The position numbers were made by a program, and so were the translations under genes. Positions 32,801 through 46,354 of a stretch of DNA of 64,000 nt are shown piece after piece. Where the stretch lies: NCBI GenBank assembly GCA_965644295.1, contig CBFFRP010000025.1, positions 124,001 to 188,000 of the forward strand, read 5' to 3'. Source of the DNA: Paraphysomonas bandaiensis. Its lineage: Eukaryota > Chrysophyceae. The notes under the pieces are model-generated. The model saw only the letters and a program-made list of their open reading frames with translations, was not told the origin of the DNA and did not search any database. Position 1 is the first letter of the stretch; every line of letters begins with the position of its first letter.

Positions 32801-35592
32801 CTACTCGGAGCCCCACTTGGAAATGATGAAGGCTCTCGAATAGGAGTATTGGAGGGTACTGCAGTTGGTTCTACACTGGGACAAACAGATGGTACTTCAC
32901 TTGGTACTGAGGTTGGTTCACCACTCGGAGCCCCACTTGGAACTAAAGATGGTTCTCCACTGGGACAAACAGATGGTACTTCACTTGGTACTGAGGTTGG
33001 TTCACTACTCGGAGCCCCACTTGGAACTGAAGAAGGTTCTCGAATGGGAGTATTGGAGGGTACTGCTGTTGGTTCTACACTGGGACAAACAGATGGTACT
33101 TCACTTGGTACTGAGGTTGGTTCTCCACTCGGAGCCCCAGTTGGAACTAAAGATGGTTCTCCACTGGGACAAACAGATGGTACTTCACTTGGTACTGAGG
33201 TTGGTTCACTACTCGGAGCCCCAGTTGGAACTGAAGAAGGTTCTCGAATAGGAGTATTGGAGGGTACCGCAGTTGGCTCTCCACTGGGACAAACAGATGG
33301 TACTTCACTTGGTACTGAAGTAGGTTCACTACTCGGAGCCCCACTTGGAACTGATGAAGGCTCTCGAATAGGAGTATTGGAGGGTACTGCAGTTGGTTCT
33401 ACACTGGGACAAACAGATGGTACTTCACTTGGTACTGAGGTTGGTTCACCACTCGGAGCCCCACTTGGAACTAAAGATGGTTCTCCACTGGGACAAACAG
33501 ATGGTACTTCACTTGGTACTGAAGTAGGTTCACTACTCGGAGCCCCACTTGGAACTGAAGAAGGTTCTCGAATAGGAGTATTGGAGGGTACTGCAGTTGG
33601 TTCTACACTGGGACAAACAGATGGTACTTCACTTGGTACTGAGGTTGGTTCTCCACTCGGAGCCCCACTTGGAACTAAAGATGGTTCTCCACTGGGACAA
33701 ACAGATGGTACTTCACTTGGTACTGAGGTTGGTTCACTACTCGGAGCCCCACTTGGAACTGAAGAAGGTTCTCGAATAGGAGTATTGGAGGGTACCGCAG
33801 TTGGCTCTCCACTGGGACAAACAGATGGTACTTCACTTGGTACTGAAGTAGGTTCACTACTCGGAGCCCCACTTGGAACTGATGAAGGCTCTCGAATAGG
33901 AGTATTGGAGGGTACTGCAGTTGGTTCTACACTGGGACAAACAGATGGTACTTCACTTGGTACTGAGGTTGGTTCACCACTCGGAGCCCCACTTGGAACT
34001 AAAGATGGTTCTCCACTGGGACAAACAGATGGTACTTCACTTGGTACTGAGGTTGGTTCACTACTCGGAGCCCCACTTGGAACTGAAGAAGGTTCTCGAA
34101 TGGGAGTATTGGAGGGTACTGCTGTTGGTTCTACACTGGGACAAACAGATGGTACTTCACTTGGTACTGAGGTTGGTTCTCCACTCGGAGCCCCAGTTGG
34201 AACTAAAGATGGTTCTCCACTGGGACAAACAGATGGTACTTCACTTGGTACTGAGGTTGGTTCACTACTCGGAGCCCCAGTTGGAACTGAAGAAGGTTCT
34301 CGAATAGGAGTATTGGAGGGTACCGCAGTTGGCTCTCCACTGGGACAAACAGATGGTACTTCACTTGGTACTGAGGTTGGTTCACTACTCGGAGCCCCAC
34401 TTGGAACTGAAGAAGGTTCTCGAATAGGAGTATTGGAGGGTACCGCAGTTGGCTCTCCACTGGGACAAACAGATGGTACTTCACTTGGTACTGAGGTTGG
34501 TTCCCCACTCGGAGCCCCAGTTGGAACTAAAGATGGTTCTCCACTGGGAGGAACAGACGGTACTTCACTTGGTACTGAGGTTGGTTCACTACTTGGTATT
34601 GTAGTAGGAACACTACTCGGTGATGTGGTCGGATGTAGTGTTGGGGTATGCGTCGGCATTTTCGTCGGTGCGGCGGTTGGAAGGGCAGTTGGAAATTCGC
34701 ACTCTCGTGAAGTGACTTGAGTAATATAAAAAGTTGTCAAACTTGTGATTGCGCAGAGGCCTAATGGGAAACCGGGATCAAAACTATTGAATTGCATATG
34801 TAGCAGTCTTAGTTTGGTTAAACTAGTTAGAGAGTTAGGTATTGAGCCGGTGAGAGAATTACCATTAAGCCACATGTAACTGAGTCGAGTTAGTCCTCCT
34901 ATACTACCTGGAATGGTATGAGTGAGCTGGTTACCCTGAAGAGCCAAGAAAGTCAATGACGTTGCATCCCCGATCTCCGAAGGAATACTACCAGCTAATG
35001 AGTTCAAAGCAAGATGGAGATAAGTCAATTCGCTCATGTCACCAATTTGAGTTGGGATGCTTCCCGTAAGCATATTGCTATACAGATGTAAGTAAGACAA
35101 TGAGGCCATCCCTCCAATAGAAGACGGCACCACCCCAGTGATAGAATTAGAATGTACAATAAAAGATTTCAGATCACTGAGGCTGGAAATGGATTGCGGG
35201 ATCGATCCCACAATACTCTTCGAATTCAGGTCAATTGACGTAATCACTGAGCCTGTACATACGATGCCAGTCCATGAACATTTATTAGCAACATCTCCGC
35301 AAGACCATCCACTTGGCACTTTTGCATTAACATTTGTAGAAGATATAAAGTCACACAAGAAGGTGTTCTCGGTATCACCGTAACTTGTAACGTAAAATCC
35401 TTTGAAAAGAGTGCGTGACGTATACTGTGAGCCCGAAAGTGATTCAGGAATTACTCCTACAATCAAATACATATGCTCATAAACTATAGTATAAAATATG
35501 ACTACTATACCTCGACTAGAAGCAATGGTGACACAATAGTTTAATTCCCAAATAGTTAATATAACGCAAAGAGAAAAGTGTTGCAGTCTCAT
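26847..35592 (-). CDS. LRR - PSxxPS-repeat - polytopic membrane protein (surface receptor-like, ~2825 aa)
   Basis: Best model, six exons: 35511-35592, 29095-35456, 28876-29043, 28293-28814, 28005-28243 and 26847-27951. Order of parts: signal peptide (residues 1 to about 26); plant-type leucine-rich repeats at about 90 to 270 (LTGSIPxxIGxLxxLxYLxL); a huge stalk of Pro/Ser repeats (about 1640 residues); a membrane segment YLLFIFGVGLMVTVLAL; then further membrane segments including IAFICIITSIVTSPAIILLDYLFDD. A conserved ELHLVEEISRMKLNTLRGASDSRIGLEIL block and FLGR follow, and last a multi-helix tail. I know this tail from large stramenopile PS-repeat surface proteins. The joins at 29095/29043 (51-base intron) and 28005/27951 (53-base) keep phase and join what look like two genes. 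The exon 4-5 junction is ambiguous: 28312/28256 also works. A role in adhesion or sensing is inferred. Confidence 0.78.
29630..30445 (-). repeat. Tandem coding repeat, 216-base unit (about 3.8 copies)
   Basis: Nearly identical 216-base (72-residue) units encode PSxxPS-type sequence with cysteines (PTCTPSVLPTSVPSAAPS, PTCCPSGVPSAVPSGDPSSE). Identical features recur at 29703, 29919 and 30135, which fixes the period. Near identity implies recent unequal exchange. One unit has single-base differences (for example TACTGCATAA at 30301). Confidence 0.9.
30420..34600 (-). repeat. Tandem coding minisatellite, 120- and 84-base units in higher-order array
   Basis: About 4.2 kb is built from two unit types. 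A 40-residue unit has SGEPTAVPSNTPIREPSSVP, and a 28-residue unit has SGEPSLVPSGAPSGEPTSVP; each ends in the shared SEVPSV. They alternate in 204- and 324-base super-units. Variant bases are shared by distant copies, showing block duplication. All lengths are multiples of three, so the reading frame survives. Confidence 0.9.
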
Positions 35593-36358
35593 TGTTTATA
35601 AAGTAAAAAAAGATCTGATTCAATACACCCCTGCACGATAAAGCTCTGAGCTACTTATACGATCAGTAGATACTCACGATATACAGTAAAGTCATTGAAT
35701 TATATATGAAACAGTTCATCGGTTCATATTCCAGCAGGACGCATATCATTATAATGACACAGTGATATGTGAAGGAGCTTGTGTTGATTTATATTCATAC
35801 GAGGATTTGAAGGAGCTTGTCACGACCACACCAGCAGCGCATATCTGGCTGGTTCGGTACACTTCCTCTACTTTCTATGATACGACACTCAGCAAGTGCA
35901 CTGAAGCTACGTGCTGAACAATACAAACGTGGACACTTTGTCCTTCAGTGGAATACAGTCAGAGTACAGATTAAATACGTAGTCGACATAATACAAAAAG
36001 TGTACACACGTCATCATACATACAGGCCGAGGGGTATCGGTGGTTTGCAAAAAAAAAACTTGTAGTTCTTGCATGCAAAGTTCCGATGAGGCGCAAAAAA
36101 CCTGGATTTTTTTGCTTACACGGCAGCTGATATCCTCTATCCAGAATATACTGTACTGTACAGCTGCACCTTCAGCAGCCAGCATATATAAATACCACTC
36201 AGATGACAAGCAGGACTTAAAACTTGCAACAAAGCGGCCTGCACATTAGCTGTAATTGTTGTACAAGAGTAATCATAACATAGTTTAATCTCATTCACAT
36301 CTGTATAGCTGATTTTATCGTTTAATTTTGTTGATTTTGACTATTTCCACTATTCATT
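35593..36358. promoter_or_regulatory. Divergent intergenic region LRR/PS-repeat gene / PIPK-like gene
   Basis: A 766-base gap between divergent genes, holding both promoters. A short direct repeat GAAGGAGCTTGT occurs at 35770 and 35810. No gene is supported. Confidence 0.4.
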
Positions 36359-37668
36359 ATGGATCAGCGAATCCTTCATATAGCTCTTGGCATGGTGTTC
36401 TCTGACCTGGATAGAAATTCGCGCGCGGTGCGACATGATGATCACATTGCAGTGGAGGCTGAAGGCGATATTAGTTTGACAGTGAGGGTGTTTTGGCCCG
36501 ACGTGTTCCAGCGAATGAGGGATAAATTTCATATTACATTGGGAGAAATTCGCGATGAATTAGAGCATGGACCATTAGTTGTTAGCGAATTAGCGGGAGA
36601 GTGTGATTCTGGTTGTTTGTTTTCTGCTCGCGAGCGTATAGTCGTGCGAGGGTTGTCATCAGATGAGTACGCCATGTTTCGTGATACGTTTGAAGCCTTT
36701 TCATCATATACCTTGGAGCAGGATGAAACGCTTTTACCACTTCATATTGCATTTTTTCGAATAGAAACAAGCATAAAGCTCAAAACCAAGTCGCAATATT
36801 TTACAGTTAGTCGGTCACTATTTCCCAGGCAGAATCACGAGCATCTGTTTTTCCTAGATCTGAAAGGGTGCTCTACACGGGCCCGCACGGAGGAGGGGGG
36901 TATACTAAAGGACGGGGATGTGACATGGGAGCATGAGATGTCTTTTACACAACAGGAGCGAGAAGATGTATTGCGTGTGCTAAAAAATGATGTTCATTTC
37001 CTCCAGAACTTAAACATGACAAACTACTCCCTGATGGTTGCCATCACGAAACGGTATGTACAGACGAGTCTGCAACTACCTGGACAGCCCTACGGGCCCG
37101 ACGCGAATGAGAATGAGTCTGATGACCACAAGAAGACCCTTCCGATTCGTCACGACCTCGCTGATGGGGCAAAGGCTATCCGGGCTGACCTGGTTCCAAA
37201 GCCAAGGTTCTGTGACGAGCACCCAGAGTGGTTAGTTCCCACCACCATTTTACCATACGATTATAATATTTTATCCAGGGAATACTATTTTGGATTAATT
37301 GATGTTCAGACTCCATTTAAAACTAAGGCTAAAATAGCCAGGTAATTGCTAGATATTCACGTATATTGCTATGGTCTGTAATTTTTTGTGTAAACAGAGC
37401 TTTCCGCATTGCAATGGGTGCAAGCAAAGAAGATATATCCAATATGCCACCGCTGGAATATGGCGAGAGATTCATTAACTTCATGGAGTCTACGGTAACA
37501 AATTATAATTTCAATTTAGGTAGGCTTAGTATTTTATACAGATTTTCCCCAGTTACTTTGAGGAAGGGTGATGCACACAGACTTCAAATGCATGTTGCTT
37601 GTGGTGTGTTGCTTGGTATATCACCTTTCAGTGGCTGTTATAGCGACGCATCTGTAGCAAGTGTATAG
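36359..37668 (+). CDS. Phosphatidylinositol phosphate kinase-like protein with altered catalytic residues
   Basis: Two exons, 36359-37341 and 37398-37668 (56-base intron), giving 417 residues, close to type II PIP kinases. The family order is visible: FWPDVFQRMRDKFHI, LFFLDLKGC (DLKGS in the family), ILKDGDV, a TQQEREDVLRVLKNDVHFLQNL helix, YYFGLIDV (IID motif) and the C-terminal YGERFINFMES. Active PIP kinases phosphorylate PI4P or PI5P to PI(4,5)P2 at membranes. Two catalytic positions differ here. The IIKT lysine is replaced by arginine (IVVRGL), and the aspartate of MDYSLL is asparagine (TNYSLMV). The glycine-rich GKSGS-like loop is also changed (GECDSG). The IID aspartate is kept. I infer a pseudokinase or a highly diverged kinase. 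The extreme C-terminus after FMES may be mis-modelled by an unseen intron. Confidence 0.82.
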
Positions 37669-38020
37669 TTTGTGTGTTGGTGCCATCGATTAACGTGATT
37701 TCTAATGGATAATTACAATTACATGTATAACCGGTAGACGATCTGGTAATCACATACCGTAGTGCTATTTTTTGTGACCACATCGTGTTTGATGGCATGC
37801 TGCAACAGCTCCACCCATAACCCTTCTTTTGCTTCAGTACACCGTACACCCTTCCTACAGGACACTACCAACATAGCCAAGTCCCTATTGCAACCTCTTC
37901 GTTATTATCATTTATTTTCTCAAAAGAACACTCGAGCAGTGACTTCTGGTACCAGTTTATTACTACTCATATCGCCGATTTAATTACATGAATTATTATT
38001 TGAGTTAATCCTATGGATAT
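37669..38020. other. Intergenic region before transposon cluster
   Basis: A 352-base stretch with a short plus-strand frame (37762-37983) and no recognisable content. It likely includes the 3' end of the PIPK-like transcript. Confidence 0.35.
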
Positions 38021-38814
38021 CAGGCTTGCGTAACAATTAATTGGTGACAGGTGCCCAACAATAATAATTGCAATTATTAATCAAGTATCCAATTATTGCC
38101 AATTAATTGCCTTTAATTCTATTGATAGATTTTAGAATAACTTTCTGAACTATAATCTCCTCCCAAAGAAACATCATCATTTCTAGGTGTCTAGGTGTCA
38201 TTCGCTTGCGAAAATCTAGTCATAACAATCTTAGCTCTGCTAAACAACATTTCACAAAAATTGGTAGTGCTATACAAATACTTTATGCAAGTTTGATGCG
38301 TGCTTTTTGGCGCTTTCGGTTGACCTCGTCTTCCTCCTCACCTCATCATCTTTCTTTTCAAGTTCACCTTGGTGTGCAGGTACATCGTTTATCGAAAAGC
38401 ACCTGTGCTTTTTCATCGCGGTTCAGTTCTTCTTCCCTACCGCGCTGAATTTTGACTACTGCTCTTTCGAAATTTGCACTTTGAACAATGTCCGCGTCTG
38501 CACCCAGGTGAAATTTCATCCCAGGGTACTGACCAAAAAAAACATCAAACTAGTTTATTCGATGCCATCCTGTTGAATAAATAAGAATGATAAGTATGGC
38601 TATCCACTGATTCTAGTCCATTATTGTTGTACACACACTACGAATCCTCTGTGTTAAGGTATTCTTGCACACATACATCCAAACTACTGTACGCTAACAT
38701 ATAACGGGCTTGTACCTAAGATCAGTAGCTATACATCGTAAGATGCTATATATAATTTACCAATAATAATTGAAATTATCACTTTTAAAACCAATTAATT
38801 GTTATGCAAGCCTG
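38021..38814. mobile_element. Non-autonomous hAT-like DNA element (794 bases)
   Basis: The ends are inverted repeats: CAGGCTTGCGTAACAATTAA at 38021 and, read from the other side at 38814, CAGGCTTGCATAACAATTAA, one mismatch in 20 and matching for several more bases. The flanking 8-mers (ATGGATAT and ATATATAT) agree at 6 of 8, so the target duplication is doubtful. Inside, the minus strand carries a decayed frame with SINDVPAHQGELEKK. That peptide is shared with the 56.3-57.4 kb element (LINDVPAREGELDEE). No transposase is present. Confidence 0.78.
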
Positions 38815-39262
38815 ATATATATAATAATTATAGTCTTTCATCAATCTTCGATTATTTCAGATTTTCGCAAAAAATATGCCGCTATCTAAAAATTTTGCAG
38901 TGTAAAAAACATTATTAAACTTGGGTGCTTATTGGAAATAATTATAATTTCTATTATGATTTGATGTCCCTTTTCTATTTTGCAATTAATTGAAAATCCA
39001 TTAATTGATACGCAGCCCTGATATGTGGTGCTAAACCGTAGAAAGGCCCTCACTATATTAGTATTATTACTAACTCACGTTATTATACCCCTGAAATATA
39101 CTGTCGAGTGGTATACCGGTATATCTAATGAGCTATACCAGGTGAACATACGTCATACATCGTACACAGTACTTGTTGCAGATAGCACAAAGAATAGCAC
39201 TACGGACGGAAAGATAAAGTTTTGGCTGCCCAGCGATTACAATTAATTGATACGCAGCCCTG
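38815..39262. repeat. Two further transposon right ends of the same family
   Basis: AATTAATTGATACGCAGCCCTG-type ends occur at 39020 and 39262 in the same orientation (each 20 bases ATTAATTGATACGCAGCCCT plus G). Their inverse, CAGGGCTGCG, is related to the CAGGCTTGCG termini of the neighbouring element. No left partners are found nearby, so these are truncated or nested insertions. Confidence 0.55.
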
Positions 39263-39585
39263 CCACATATCCACGAATAGCATTTCTCAAGAATTGAGGT
39301 AATTTCAACTCCATGGAGTCATGGAGACACAGTTAACAGTTACACCTCAGCATTTACGCGTTTACTACATGTACTTATCCTTCATTTACTTCTATATACT
39401 ACATACATGCCATAGAGGAAAAGATGCCTTCGACATTTAGACAGCGCTGAAGATAAGGTTGAAATCTTCTTTACATATAGTTATATGCAACAACAGCTTT
39501 TGTACATCATTTTGGATCAAAACCACTAACCACTAATATGCAATATACAGCAAAAATGGGTCAGTCAAATATAACTTAAATTAAC
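39263..39585. other. Intergenic region 3' of UNG, no gene seen
   Basis: About 320 bases of AT-rich DNA. It contains the likely 3' untranslated region of the uracil-DNA glycosylase gene and no other feature that I can support. Confidence 0.35.
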
Positions 39586-40709
39586 TCAGTTTATATTCCA
39601 GTCAATGGGGTCCTTTCCCATTTTAATCAGGGCATCATTACATCTTGAAAAACACCTTCATCAAAGACACTCGTCACGAATGAAATCCACCAATATTCAA
39701 CATACCTTGATCCTATAAATGGTTCGTTTGTTTTTGTTGCCCCAAGTGGGGATGGGTGTGATGACGATATTACGACATGGTTAGCCGTATTAATGGATTT
39801 ACACCTGCAAATCATTAGCAAGTAACATAGGTATAAGGAACCCAATTTTACTGACTTTGTCTGAGCAGGTTTCCCCCACAACATGAAGACGACGCCGTCT
39901 TGCTTACGACTAACGTAGCGTACAACAGCGTCAGTGAACTCCTCCCAACCTTTCTTCTGGTGGGAATTGGCCTCTCCTCTGCGTACTGTCAGACAGGTAT
40001 TAAGCAGCAGCACGCCTTGTTTACTCCTGCACCGTACCGTTACCAGCGCTTCGACTTTAACATAAGATAAAATCTTACCAGCAGGATAGATCACCGTGGG
40101 TTGGTGCTCGTATTCCAACATCCGCCTAAGCAACGTTCAGCCACTGGAGAAATATGCATTGTGAATTTCAGTTACCTTTGCTTCTTTGAATATATTCTTC
40201 AGACTTGGGGGTGGAGGGTTGCCACGCAAAACTGAAAATGCCAAACCATGCGCCTGATTCGGCCCATGATACGGGTCTTGGCCTAGTATAACTACCTTGA
40301 TAGAGTCGAAATCACAGAGTTGGAAAGCAGAAAAAATGAAATCTCGAGGAGGGTACACTGTTCGATTAGCTATTTCTTTATCTACAAAACTCACTAGACG
40401 CTTGAAATATGCCCTCGAAAACTCTGATTCTAAATAAGTTTGCCAACTGCCAAAGTTGCAAGTTGATATCAAAGACGATAAGAGATTTGAAGTTTCTCCA
40501 GATAATTCCACAGATGCGATGGTACCTTTCTCATTGATCTCTTGTTCAGTAACTACGCTATCATGTTCCTCGCTTGACTCATCTACCGTAGAACTCGGAA
40601 TAGTATCTTCATCTTTCTTAACTTGTGGTTCAGTTGAAGTAGAGTCAGAGTCTTTAACACGTTTCGGTGCAGGTGAAAAGAATGATCGTATACTCCTCTT
40701 GTTGCTCAT
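39586..40709 (-). CDS. UNG: Uracil-DNA glycosylase
   Basis: Five exons: 40176-40709, 40079-40125, 39856-40026, 39706-39804 and 39586-39655, giving 306 residues (human UNG2 has 313). It removes uracil from DNA in base excision repair. Family motifs seen are GQDPYHGPNQAHGLAFSV with the catalytic aspartate in GQDPYHG, GDLSCWSKQGVLLLN, TVRRGEANSHQKKGWEEFTD, VFMLWGKPAQ and the leucine-loop SSHPSPLG, then the C-terminal DPIDW. The N-terminus (RSIRSFFSPAPKR) resembles the PCNA-binding box of UNG2 but lacks its glutamine, suggesting a nuclear form. The exon 3 donor is a weaker GTCAGT at 39855; the nearby GTAAAA would bring in a stop. The ATG at 40709 is the only ATG near this N-terminus. Confidence 0.95.
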
Positions 40710-41263
40710 ACTCACGCCCTATAACCTGATGGCTTTAGAGTGGGATTGCTACTTTTCACTCTATCGAGTGGAAGAGACACTAACGGGTTAAACGTAATGA
40801 ACTAGTCTTTTATTCGTGTCTAGGAGTAGCAGTTAGGAGTGCATTGAATATTCGAATATTTAAAATGCTTGTGGATTGTGCATGTATATAGTTCGTAGGG
40901 GGTATGGTACACCAGTATACGGTATACCATACACTGTACATAGTAGATATACTCTGCACATGCAAGCTACAGTAATATCGATACTGTATTGATATCTGAT
41001 ACAGTACAGCGCATTCTCGATATATCGCGGAAAGTGTCCTGGAGAGGAAATCGCGATATATCGCAATATCGCGATATACAATTTAATAGTAAAATACAGC
41101 ACTGTATTCCGCAAAGTCGTAGAGAGCAAGTTTAAGGAGCTTAAGACTATGCAATATATCCACAATGTCGTGTCTGTATAGCATAGTACTCCTTGTACTG
41201 AATGGCACATGCAAAGAATTTGTGAAATAAGTTATATATCATTATTTATGGAATTTATGGTAT
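40710..41263. other. Intergenic region with palindromic repeat
   Basis: The region upstream of UNG. From about 40886 to 41095 it contains palindrome-rich sequence (GTATACGGTATACC, TCTCGATATATCGCGG, repeated ATCGCGATAT). This is present in inverted orientation at 42745-42905. No gene is seen. Confidence 0.5.
40886..41095 (+). repeat. Palindrome-rich repeat, left copy
   Basis: Shares CAGCGCATTCTCGATATATC, TCGCGG and a GTATACGGTATAC block with the reverse complement of 42745-42905. The internal ATCGCGATATATCGC motifs are themselves palindromic. Confidence 0.6.
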
Positions 41264-41315
41264 TCAATTTCTTAACACACTTACTACATTCCTAGCTAAC
41301 AATAAGATAAAATTA

Positions 41316-41978
41316 TTAAATTTCATGGACTTCAGAACCTTTAGTACGTGCTGAAAAAAACTGATGCAGAGAAGTTTGTACCTTAGAATGATTCTTGTGC
41401 CTTTCTGTATGAATATTATTCTGCACTTTTCTGAGGAGCTCAATATGCGCTGTTGAATGCCCCTCCTGGGTAGCATAATCGAGTAACATTAAAACAGCAT
41501 TGTCGGCTTGCACAGCAGTAATAGCACTATCATTTCCATTGGTGTTAATACAATCATCCTCGTCATCGTCATCGCCTTCGTCCTCTAAAGACATTGACTG
41601 CTGAAGTGCAGTGATACTGCTCTTATTTGTTCTTCATTATGTCTCATTATAATAAAGAATTGATCTTTATAATAGTAAAACAATGTTGTGATTATTAGAG
41701 TGTTAGTAATGAACACGATAGAGTGAAAATTATGAATAACAATATAGAACATAGCAATATTCAACCTATGTTGTACAGATGGTATGTACAAACTTAAGCA
41801 TATACAATAGAGAGCTCATATAGCATAAAATAACCTGATAGCTGGTTCTTACACGCATTAAGGTTTCCGTAAATTGAATTATTAGTACTTGTCTTATAAT
41901 GTCACTTGATAATGAAACCCTACTGCTTAACCAATTAAAAGTTTTCTCATACTCATCCTCTGTATCAAAGTTTGACAT
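41316..41978 (-). pseudogene. Possible pogo/Tigger-like transposase C-terminal remnant (two frames)
   Basis: Two minus-strand frames could be spliced: 41978 downward (MSNFDTEDEYEKTFNWLSS to a GTAAGA donor after TLMR) and 41594-41316. The latter has an acidic start, LLDYATQEGHSTAHIELLRK and a tail KVQTSLHQFFSARTK. Acidic stretches ending in a Q-T-S-[IL]-x-x-F-F tail are usual at the C-terminus of CENP-B/pogo/Tigger-type DDE transposases. The DDE core is missing, so this would be a remnant or a small derived gene. The connecting intron is about 280 bases, longer than any other here, which weakens the model. Confidence 0.35.
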
Positions 41979-42529
41979 TATATGAGAAGTATTAACTTAA
42001 CAACAGAAGGTAAACTTATACTCAATGCTTCAATTCAGCTTTCAATTGCCTGCACTTCGATGTTCACTCCAAAGTCATATTACGCATTCGTTTGAGGTAA
42101 ATATCCCCCAGTGCATTTTCCTTAGTGTACTCTTCAGTAAGTGCCAAACATGTCTCCGCCTTTTTCGGCTTTTGCCCAAGTTTCAATCAGGTGTCCAAGT
42201 GTTGCTATTTGTGAACTCCATGCATTCTCAGGGAATGACTCCAGAATGGTCTCATGAGCCTCCTGTTATTGAGGGTATGTAACGAAGAAATTTCTCAATA
42301 ACAGGTATTCGAAGTTCTTGCAGCACGCGACACTGAATATCATGAGACATATATCCTTCTTATGAGCAGACGTCCTTCGATGAGAGAAAAAGACTCTTGC
42401 GCATCATTACATTTCATCCTCAGGTTCGCATTCAACGAGAGTGTCGTCGACAGGATCTTATATTGACTCACTATCACTCATGTTATCAATAAATGTGATT
42501 AATATACTATGGATATATGTTCATCTAGA

Positions 42530-42720
42530 GGTTTTTACCCCGACAAAAAATCTACATGGTAAGGATTCCAAATTTTACCCCCCCACTCTCTCTCCAGGGT
42601 AAGCATTTTGGTAAGCATTTTCAAAAACTTACCCCGAAAATGCTTACCAGGGTAAACAGAAATTGATTTTCGGCGTTTTTTGGTAAGGAATGCTTACAAA
42701 AAAAATGCTTACCCTTGTAA
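42530..42720. repeat. MITE-like inverted repeat with GGTAAGCATTTT motif
   Basis: GGTAAGCATTTT occurs twice forward (42598 and 42610 region) and AAAATGCTTACC twice in inverse (42647 and 42705 region), so the segment can fold into nested hairpins. No target duplication was identified. Confidence 0.45.
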
Positions 42721-45617
<2,897 letters not shown>

Positions 45618-46354
45618 TTGTATATTCATCATCGTAGCCATTATTTTTTTTGTCGGAATAGATATTGCCTATTTCTCGACCCAGTTTAGTGCATGGGGCA
45701 TATTATTGTCGAAAAGTAGTCTGCTATTTCTGTAGTTTTTCTGCCTATTATCATAAGTTAATTTGTAGTTCATCTATATGTGGATGTTTATATCTATAGC
45801 AACAGTGCAATCACGGACACATATGAAGATAGGAAGGTATAAGCTATCAACAAGCCGAATTTCAGATCCTAATGAAAATTCCAAGCACTGGATGCCTGAT
45901 ACTGTAGTTTAACAAGCCTCTTTATCACCTACATATCTACAACCCCCGAGGGATAACTGCTATTGTGTACAATACGATTTTATAGAGCTACTAAAACTGT
46001 CAGACTAAGAGGATCTAATAGTTGGAAAGACAAGTTCAAGTTAAGCCAATGACTATTACTCTTAGAATAAAATAGCTATATACAGAAAAGTCTTACTCTT
46101 GACATTATGTGGGATTGAGATCGAGAAAGCGAATTCTTATTCCTGTAATTATCAACACACTAATGATTCTTATACTCTTACAGAGCCCTTTGAAATTCAA
46201 CAATATTTGGAACGGATGTTTTTAATTTTTGAATATTTCAGGTACTATTACAGTTTCATTGATGTCGCACACAACATATGATATTGATGAGAAATATAAT
46301 AGAGATAGATGACAAGTCGTTTTCTATAATTCGCTGTCGAAAGATAGATAACAT
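45618..46354. other. Convergent intergenic region, no gene seen
   Basis: A 737-base AT-rich gap between the convergent SEC23 and nucleolin-like genes, expected to hold both 3' untranslated regions. No repeat or gene is recognised. Confidence 0.4.

Noticed and set aside
29539-34508. Numerous 60- to 130-residue frames on both strands within the repeat array
   Set aside because: They repeat at the array period and are frame shadows of the tandem units.
30545-34720. A plus-strand frame of 1391 residues (LGTEVGSLLGAPLG-type repeats)
   Set aside because: It is the exact antisense of the PSxxPS repeat. The repeat unit lacks stops on the other strand, and multiplication of a stop-free unit gives a long frame without selection. 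The minus-strand frame has the LRRs, signal peptide and membrane parts.
39805-39855. Reading straight through intron 3 of UNG, or using the GTAAAA donor
   Set aside because: Read-through adds a 17-residue hydrophobic insert in a conserved loop, and the GTAAAA donor gives an immediate stop. GTCAGT at 39855 gives the expected AQTKCKS loop.
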